A DNA stretch of 7,646 bases, taken from Candidatus Kaiserbacteria bacterium. GTDB taxonomy: Bacteria > Patescibacteriota > Minisyncoccia > Phycocordibacterales > UBA2100. The translations under genes and the position numbers were made by a program. Location of the stretch: the NCBI GenBank assembly GCA_003545515.1, contig DPYD01000010.1, positions 1-7,646 on the forward strand, given 5' to 3'. This document shows, piece by piece, positions 1 to 4,498 of this stretch (positions are counted from its first letter, which is position 1; each line of letters starts with the position of its first letter). The notes below the pieces were generated by a model. That model saw only the letters and a program-made list of their open reading frames with translations. It did not search any database and was not told the origin of the DNA.

Positions 1-338
1 GAATTCGTCGTAGCTCCGGAGGGATACGATTTCACCGCGTATATTCTCGTGCCCGATTCTCCTGAAAGACCACGCTCTATTTCCGCAGGCGTAAGATTTT
101 TAGTCAAGTAGAACGTCATCAATGGCTCGAATGTTTCCCCAGAAGGTACAGCCGCGAGAATCTCTTTCTTATATTCCGCCGCGCCCTCAACTGTTTCTAT
201 CGGTGGCTCCGTATTGGGCATGATAATACCGCCCCAAAAGCGCTCGGTTGTGTATGGCGTCACAGCTTTGAGCGTTGCGCCGCGCCGCAGATGCACATGG
301 GAATCGAAAGGCTTTTTCATTGTGAGCGCATCAGCCAT
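1..338 (-). CDS. pyrC: Dihydroorotase, N-terminal part (cut by window edge)
   Basis: Dihydroorotase reversibly cyclises N-carbamoyl-aspartate to dihydroorotate, the third step of UMP synthesis, in the cytoplasm. Reading the minus strand from the ATG at 338 gives 112 open codons that run off the left end of the window. Visible class II (E. coli-type) features are the zinc-binding HVHLR at residues 14-18 (H14, H16, substrate-binding R18), GIIMPNTEPP at 37-46 with the conserved Asn42, the stretch around PLMTFYLT (72-79), and VKSYPSGATTN at 102-112, where K103 matches the carbamoylated bridging lysine. The start fits the family, which normally begins some 10-15 residues before HxH. There is no Shine-Dalgarno sequence; a TATACT hexamer ends 6 nt upstream, so the mRNA is probably leaderless. 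The gene is divergent from pyrB, which makes its substrate. The C-terminal two thirds, including later metal ligands, are outside the window. Confidence 0.93.
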   Translation of the reverse strand, partial: MADALTMKKPFDSHVHLRRGATLKAVTPYTTERFWGGIIMPNTEPPIETVEGAAEYKKEILAAVPSGETFEPLMTFYLTKNLTPAEIERGLSGESGTRIYAVKSYPSGATTN

Positions 339-344
339 GCGGGC

Positions 345-350
345 AGTATA
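345..350 (-). promoter_or_regulatory. pyrC promoter, -10 hexamer TATACT
   Basis: On the minus strand TATACT is followed by exactly 6 nt (GCCCGC) and then the pyrC ATG at 338. The usual 6-nt distance from -10 to start of transcription puts +1 on the A of the ATG, so a leaderless transcript is predicted. The -35 region (about 368-373) is poor (GTATGG), which suggests dependence on an activator or a weak promoter. Confidence 0.6.
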
Positions 351-375
351 CAATAGGGTAGTCGATGCCATACCC

Positions 376-406
376 CCACGCCAACTTTGTTACAAACTTG
401 GTGTGG
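376..406. promoter_or_regulatory. 31-bp near-perfect palindrome, candidate pyr operator
   Basis: The sequence is symmetric about base 391, with 13 of 15 base pairs matching; the exceptions are 380/402 and 385/397. The core is TTTGT-T-ACAAA, flanked by CCAA/TTGG and CCAC/GTGG. It lies between the divergent -10 boxes of pyrC (345-350) and pyrB (410-415) and covers the pyrB -35 (387-392). Because both predicted transcription starts lie outside it, it should act as DNA, for example as the site of a dimeric regulator, rather than as an RNA hairpin. The regulator is unknown. Confidence 0.6.
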
Positions 407-415
407 ATGTATACT
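387..415 (+). promoter_or_regulatory. pyrB promoter (TTGTTA, 17 nt, TATACT)
   Basis: A -35 match (TTGTTA, 387-392; 4 of 6) and a -10 match (TATACT, 410-415; 5 of 6) are separated by 17 nt. Predicted transcription start is about 422, within two bases of the ATG at 424 that opens the leader ORF. The -35 box is inside the 31-bp palindrome, so a bound protein would be expected to block it. Confidence 0.65.
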
Positions 416-423
416 CTTTCCTG

Positions 424-537
424 ATGAATCATCTTGTTGAGACCCCAGTACCACAAACCCTTCGGGCTTGGCTACGGGGCGAGACTCATTGCATGATTAC
501 GTTGTTGCATGCGACACGGTCCCAGTCAGAAAAGTGA
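424..537 (+). CDS. Leader ORF upstream of pyrB (37 aa), start duplicated from pyrB
   Basis: This short ORF begins at or next to the predicted transcription start and encodes a peptide starting MNHLVETPVPQ. Its first 24 nt match the first 24 nt of pyrB (539-562, peptide MHHLVETQ) at 21 positions, including 16 identical bases in a row (430-445 and 545-560). The copies are 115 nt apart, so they are in different frames. The stop TGA (535-537) is followed by one base and then the pyrB ATG (TGATATG), an arrangement typical of translational coupling. No Shine-Dalgarno sequence precedes either start. The peptide resembles nothing I recognise. In enteric bacteria pyrBI has an unrelated leader peptide used in UTP-sensed attenuation; a similar role here is only a hypothesis, and no T-rich terminator is visible. 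Confidence 0.5.
   Translation: MNHLVETPVPQTLRAWLRGETHCMITLLHATRSQSEK
443..479 (+). promoter_or_regulatory. Hairpin within the pyrB leader
   Basis: CCCC (443-446) pairs with GGGG (476-479), GTA (448-450) with TAC (473-475), CC (451-452) with GG (470-471), and CCC (458-460) with GGG (464-466), with single-base bulges at A447 and C472. A variant of the tip gives a C(UUCG)G tetraloop. The hairpin lies inside the leader ORF, so ribosomes translating that ORF would open it. A second small inverted repeat, GCATG/CATGC, sits at 491-495 and 508-512. No T tract follows, so it is not a classical terminator. Confidence 0.4.
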
Positions 538-538
538 T

Positions 539-1447
539 ATGCACCATCTTGTTGAGACCCAACAGTTCACGAGAGAATCTCTAAAGGAGCTTTTTGTGCT
601 CGCGGATGCGCTTGAAGGAAAACGGGAAGAGTCTCTCAAGGGCAAGATACTTGCTTCGCTTTTTTATGAACCGTCCACACGTACTCGACTTTCCTTCGAA
701 TCCGCGATGCTCCGTCTGGGAGGCGAAGTTATCACCATGGAAAATGGCAGAGAGTCCTCTTCTCAGTCCAAAGGTGAGACGCTTGAGGATTCGATTAAAG
801 TCATCAATCGCTATGCGGATATTATCGTCATGCGTCATGCCGAAGTCGGTTCTGCGGCCCGTGCGGCCGTAGTATCAGATGTGCCTATCATCAATGCTGG
901 AGACGGTAATATGGGCCAGCATCCGACGCAGGCACTCCTCGATCTTTATACGATTCAACGCGAACTTGGACGAGAGGACGATATACACGTCGCATTCGTC
1001 GGGAATCTAAAATACTATCGTTCTCCTCGTTCTCTTGCGTATCTCTTGAGCAAATACAAAAACATTCGCATAACCTTCATCTCATCTCCGGAGCTTCGTA
1101 TGGCAGACGACGTGAAGGCGCATCTGAAAGAGAATGGCGTGCCTTTTACCGAAACGGAGGATATGGTGGCGGGTATTCGTGATGCTGACGTCGTCTACCA
1201 AACACGTATTGCAAAAGAATGGATAAAGAACGACGTAGAGTACGAAAAACAGCGCGGACGCTACATCATTACACGTGCTGTTGCGGACAGTATGAAAGAA
1301 GGAGCGATTATCATCCATCCACTGCCGCGTGTCGGGGAAATAGAGGCGGAAGTAGATGCTTCGCCGCATGCCGTGTACTTCAGACAAGTCGGCTACGGGC
1401 TCATCGTTCGAATGGCCATTTTGAAGACGATTTTGGGTAATGGGTGA
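539..1447 (+). CDS. pyrB: Aspartate carbamoyltransferase, catalytic chain
   Basis: PyrB condenses carbamoyl phosphate with L-aspartate to give N-carbamoyl-aspartate, the committed step of pyrimidine synthesis, as a cytoplasmic trimer. From the ATG at 539 the protein has 302 residues, the usual length (about 300-310). Carbamoyl-phosphate-site residues are seen in FYEPSTRTRLSFE (42-54, with STRTR 46-50), SKGET (77-81) and HPTQ (128-131). The aspartate domain has NLKYYRSPRS (156-165) and HPLPRVGEI (260-268). The overall pattern is the E. coli class; a regulatory pyrI gene is not seen in the window. An in-frame ATG 10 codons upstream (509) would give a longer chain, but 539 fits the family start and directly follows the leader-ORF stop. 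The malic enzyme gene starts 41 nt downstream on the same strand. Its product is the substrate of the divergent pyrC enzyme. Confidence 0.95.
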   Translation: MHHLVETQQFTRESLKELFVLADALEGKREESLKGKILASLFYEPSTRTRLSFESAMLRLGGEVITMENGRESSSQSKGETLEDSIKVINRYADIIVMRHAEVGSAARAAVVSDVPIINAGDGNMGQHPTQALLDLYTIQRELGREDDIHVAFVGNLKYYRSPRSLAYLLSKYKNIRITFISSPELRMADDVKAHLKENGVPFTETEDMVAGIRDADVVYQTRIAKEWIKNDVEYEKQRGRYIITRAVADSMKEGAIIIHPLPRVGEIEAEVDASPHAVYFRQVGYGLIVRMAILKTILGNG

Positions 1448-1488
1448 GAGATGTTTCGCGAGTCATCCATAAATGATACCGTAGTCCG

Positions 1489-2628
1489 ATGAGTAAGGAT
1501 GACGTATTGAAAAAGAAAGCGCTGGCACTTCACAAAAAGCTCGGTGGCAAGATTCGTATCATGCCTGCAATACCTGTTAGAAATAGAGCCGATCTTTCTC
1601 TCGTATACACTCCCGGTGTTGCGGCAGTTTCCAACTTTGTTGCTAAGAATCCAAAGCACGCGCGTGAGTACACGATGAAAGGTCGTATGGTTGCGGTTAT
1701 TTCCGATGGATCAGCGGTTCTGGGACTCGGCAACATTGGGGCCCTGGGCGCACTCCCTGTTATGGAAGGGAAGTGCGCTCTTTTCAAGACATTCGCGGGA
1801 GTAGATGCGGTACCGCTTGTTCTCGATACGCAGGATGCGGATGAGATAGTTGAAACGATACTCCGCATTGCCCCCGCATTCGGCGGCATTAATTTGGAAG
1901 ATATCTCGGCGCCGAAATGTTTTGACATCGAGCGTCGTGTCATGGAAGCTCTCGATATTCCGGTGATGCATGACGACCAGCATGGTACAGCTATCGTCGT
2001 CCTAGCTGCTCTTTTTAATGCACTCAAAGTGGTCGGAAAAAAACTTGCTTCAGCACGTGTTGTTATTTCTGGCGCAGGGGCAGCAGGGACGGCGGTCGCG
2101 CATCTTCTCAATAAAGAGGGTGCAAAGAACATCGTTATACTCGACAGCAAAGGGATTATTGATGCAACGCGTCCGGAGGAGCATAAGCGTTCGCTTGCCC
2201 GCTTCACTAATCCGGAGCATAGGCGCGACGGACTGCAGGGTGCACTCAAAGAGGCGGATGTGCTTATCGGGGTTTCCGGGCCCGGTCTTATGAGTGCGGA
2301 TGATATCCGCCTAATGTCTCCAAAAGCGGTCGTATTTGCGATGGCGAATCCGATACCGGAAATTATGCCCGATGAGGCGAAGCTGGGAGGTGCCGCGGTC
2401 GTTGGCACGGGTCGCTCCGATTTTCCAAATCAGATAAATAATTCACTCGCATTCCCGGGAGTTTTTCGTGGAGCTTTGGATAATCGGGTGCGTCGTATTA
2501 CGGATGATATGAAGCTGAAAGCTGCATACGCCATAGCGTCTCTCGTTCCGAAACCTACCGCAAACAGGATAATTCCTGACATGTTCGACAAGAGAGTTGC
2601 CAAAGCAGTCGCCAAGGCGATATGCTAG
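1489..2628 (+). CDS. Malic enzyme (malate to pyruvate, small type)
   Basis: Oxidative decarboxylation of malate to pyruvate and CO2 with reduction of NAD(P). The 379-residue chain matches the short prokaryotic malic enzymes that lack the C-terminal phosphotransacetylase-like domain of MaeB. Motifs in order: YTPGVA (40-45); GLGNIGALGALPVMEGK (79-95), ending in the likely catalytic K95; metal-binding ED in NLEDISAPKCF (E136, D137); HDDQHGTA (161-168) with D162; the Rossmann loop GAGAAG (195-200); SGPG (263-266); and ANPIPEI (286-292). The acidic residue at the end of the second Rossmann strand (D219 in ILDSKG) points to NAD rather than NADP, which is an inference. No Shine-Dalgarno sequence or clear promoter is seen in the 41 nt after pyrB, so read-through from pyrB is likely. 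I leave out a symbol because maeA, maeB and mae are used inconsistently for this type. Confidence 0.93.
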   Translation: MSKDDVLKKKALALHKKLGGKIRIMPAIPVRNRADLSLVYTPGVAAVSNFVAKNPKHAREYTMKGRMVAVISDGSAVLGLGNIGALGALPVMEGKCALFKTFAGVDAVPLVLDTQDADEIVETILRIAPAFGGINLEDISAPKCFDIERRVMEALDIPVMHDDQHGTAIVVLAALFNALKVVGKKLASARVVISGAGAAGTAVAHLLNKEGAKNIVILDSKGIIDATRPEEHKRSLARFTNPEHRRDGLQGALKEADVLIGVSGPGLMSADDIRLMSPKAVVFAMANPIPEIMPDEAKLGGAAVVGTGRSDFPNQINNSLAFPGVFRGALDNRVRRITDDMKLKAAYAIASLVPKPTANRIIPDMFDKRVAKAVAKAIC

Positions 2629-2649
2629 CGCTTCTGGCGCGTAATGTTC

Positions 2650-2655
2650 TATAAT
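2650..2655 (+). promoter_or_regulatory. tRNA promoter, consensus -10 TATAAT
   Basis: A perfect TATAAT ends 9 nt before the first tRNA base. The predicted start is about 2662, giving a 5' leader of about 3 nt. No good -35 is seen at 16-18 nt spacing. The box lies just 21 nt after the malic enzyme stop; a weak GCGC/GCGC inverted repeat lies in between, without a T run. Confidence 0.55.
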
Positions 2656-2664
2656 CTACGTTCG

Positions 2665-2738
2665 CCGCCCTTAGCTCAATTGGTTAGAGCACCGAGCTTA
2701 TACCTCGGCGGTTCTTGGTTCGAGTCCAAGAGGGCGGA
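2665..2738 (+). tRNA. tRNA-Ile (anticodon UAU)
   Basis: A complete 74-nt cloverleaf without encoded CCA. The acceptor stem CCGCCCT pairs with AGGGCGG in 7 pairs, and G2664-C2739 could add an eighth. The D stem is GCTC/GAGC with a GG-containing loop, and the anticodon stem is CCGAG/CTCGG. The anticodon loop is CTTATAC, giving anticodon TAT at 2699-2701. The variable loop is CGGTT, the T stem CTTGG/CCAAG, the T loop TTCGAGT, and the discriminator base A2738. UAU reads the isoleucine codon AUA. Most bacteria read AUA with a CAU tRNA modified to lysidine by TilS, so a genomic UAU isoleucine tRNA is uncommon. The C1-G72 first pair is also not the usual one for isoleucine tRNAs. Confidence 0.93.
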
Positions 2739-2824
2739 CATGCTTTGGCGGCGTTAGAGGAACTTGCCTAATGCTGGGGATTGTTCATATTGCGCCTCAG
2801 CGAAGCCGTGTAACAATATATTAT

Positions 2825-4480
2825 ATGAATACTTCTTCACGGCGCGTAGTCCCGTTTGCAGTTCTTCTCGCTCTTATCGCATGCACCGTACTTATTGCTC
2901 CGGGAATTACTCGTGCGGCACAGGTCAATGTTTCAATGACGCCGACTGCGTTCTCATCCGCGCACATTACCATCAATGCGGGAGATTCGGTTGTCTGGAC
3001 AAACACTGATTCCATACAGCATACCGTCACCGCGACCGACAGCTCTTTCGGGAGCGGCACACTTCAGTCGGGCAAAGTGTACTCATACACATTTACTATC
3101 CCCGGCACGTATTCATACTATTGCATGTTCCACGGCGCTCCGGGCGGCGTCGGGATGTCGGGGACCATAACGGTCCTCTCTCCTTCACAGGCGCCCACAG
3201 TAAACTCCTCCAACCCAACCGTAGATGATTTGCGTGCGCAGTTACAAGCGCTTCTAAATAAGATAACTCAGCTTCAACAGCAAACTGGAGCTAGCACAGG
3301 AGTGCCAGGGGCAGTCGTTTCCTCCACCGCTTGCCCTCTTATCGGTCGCGTCTTGCGGAAGGGTGATTCTGGCGAAGATGTAACGAGGCTCCAGCAATTC
3401 CTCGCACAAGATCCGCTCATTTATCCGGAACGTCTCGTCACAGGTTACTACGGTTCTTTGACAGAAGCGGCGGTCCGGCGCTGGCAGGTGCAGTTCAATA
3501 TCGTATCTTCAGGTTCTCCGGAAACTACGGGGTATGGACAAGTGGGGCCACGTACGGCCGCAACGATGGCGCAACGATGCGCTTTGAACGGGGGCAGTAT
3601 GGGAGGGAATGTCGGCGGTTTCATAAAAGTAACGCCGATATCCGGTAACGCGCCTCTCGCGGTTTCCGTCGAAGCAACAGTCAACACGGTCAATTCGTGT
3701 GCGGGCGCACTGTACACCGTTGATTGGGGAGATGGTACCGCACCTGCACAGATAGCGGCGCCTGCTGGGAACTGCCAGCAATTGGTCCAGACGCTACGCC
3801 ATACATACCAGTGGGGCGGAACGTACCAGGTCGTGCTCTCGGCTGGGGCGCACCGCACGAACGCGACAGTGACAGTATTTGGTTCAACGCAATCTCCAAC
3901 GCCTCCTGTCTCGACCGCGGATTCGGTATCGGCTAACCCGAATACGGGGACAGCCCCGCTTTCCGTTACGTTCACTGGAACAGTGAACGGTTCTCGCTCA
4001 TGCTCTGGTGGCGTTTACACGCTTGATTTCGGAGATGATCAAAACGCGGTCATTCCATATCCCGCAGATGCGTGCCAAGCGCTCTCATATACTATTGCGC
4101 ATCAGTATTCCTCCGGAGGAACTTTCGGGGCGCGACTTCTGCGTGGCTCTTTGTCGAGTGGAACGCTCGTGGCTAACACTAATGTCGATGTTTCCAGTAA
4201 TACTCCCGACATTGGTCCGTTTACCGTTACGCCCGGCATAGGAGGGAATGTACTCGCGGTAGAAGTTGCATTCGATATAGCAACACCTTGCAGTGCTTAC
4301 GATTTGAATTGGGGCGATGGAAGCACGCACGTTGTGCAAGCGCAAGGCTCTGGTGCGTGCGCACAAGTCGTTACAACGAAGAGATTTACGCACATATATA
4401 CACAGACAGGTTCCCACACCATTACACTCATACGTGGTACGCGAACTGATACCGCGGCCATCACTATTTCATCGTCTTGA
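2825..4480 (+). CDS. Secreted cupredoxin / PG-binding / triple-PKD protein
   Basis: A 551-residue exported protein. Residues 1-31 form a signal peptide: basic MNTSSRR, a hydrophobic core, and a likely cut near TRA-AQ. Residues 32-118 are a plastocyanin-like domain with type 1 copper ligands H66 (QHTV), C100, H103 (YYCMFHG) and M111 (VGMSG). Residues 132-153 are a Leu/Gln-rich probable coiled coil. Residues 170-252 are a PG_binding_1-type domain (LRKGDSGEDVTRLQQFL; GYYGSLTEAAVRRWQ), bracketed by C170 and C252. Three PKD-like Ig domains follow (about 266-352, 365-456 and 463-549), each with a WGDG or FGDD motif and one pair of cysteines (C292/C317, C393/C417, C489/C512). It is probably a cell-wall-associated copper or electron-transfer protein; the partner is unknown. 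An in-frame ATG at 2771 would place 18 residues before the signal peptide, so 2825 is preferred. It converges with recG, 18 nt apart. Confidence 0.88.
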   Translation: MNTSSRRVVPFAVLLALIACTVLIAPGITRAAQVNVSMTPTAFSSAHITINAGDSVVWTNTDSIQHTVTATDSSFGSGTLQSGKVYSYTFTIPGTYSYYCMFHGAPGGVGMSGTITVLSPSQAPTVNSSNPTVDDLRAQLQALLNKITQLQQQTGASTGVPGAVVSSTACPLIGRVLRKGDSGEDVTRLQQFLAQDPLIYPERLVTGYYGSLTEAAVRRWQVQFNIVSSGSPETTGYGQVGPRTAATMAQRCALNGGSMGGNVGGFIKVTPISGNAPLAVSVEATVNTVNSCAGALYTVDWGDGTAPAQIAAPAGNCQQLVQTLRHTYQWGGTYQVVLSAGAHRTNATVTVFGSTQSPTPPVSTADSVSANPNTGTAPLSVTFTGTVNGSRSCSGGVYTLDFGDDQNAVIPYPADACQALSYTIAHQYSSGGTFGARLLRGSLSSGTLVANTNVDVSSNTPDIGPFTVTPGIGGNVLAVEVAFDIATPCSAYDLNWGDGSTHVVQAQGSGACAQVVTTKRFTHIYTQTGSHTITLIRGTRTDTAAITISSS

Positions 4481-4498
4481 GGAGTGGGTTTGGCACAC

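Noticed and set aside
214..537. 107-codon plus-strand ORF starting within pyrC antisense
   Set aside because: Its first 70 codons are the complement of pyrC and the intergenic spacer, upstream of the predicted promoter start. Only the part from 424 is kept, as the leader ORF.
1530..2408. 292-codon open frame on the minus strand
   Set aside because: It is the antisense of the malic enzyme gene, is rich in Ser, Ala and Pro as expected of a shadow frame, has no family motifs, and the plus-strand frame has all malic enzyme motifs.
3448..3975. 175-codon open frame on the minus strand
   Set aside because: Lies wholly antisense to the cupredoxin/PKD gene and shows no recognisable domain.
4481..4498. 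Possible terminator between the convergent cupredoxin and recG genes
   Set aside because: Only 18 nt with no stem-loop and no T tract.
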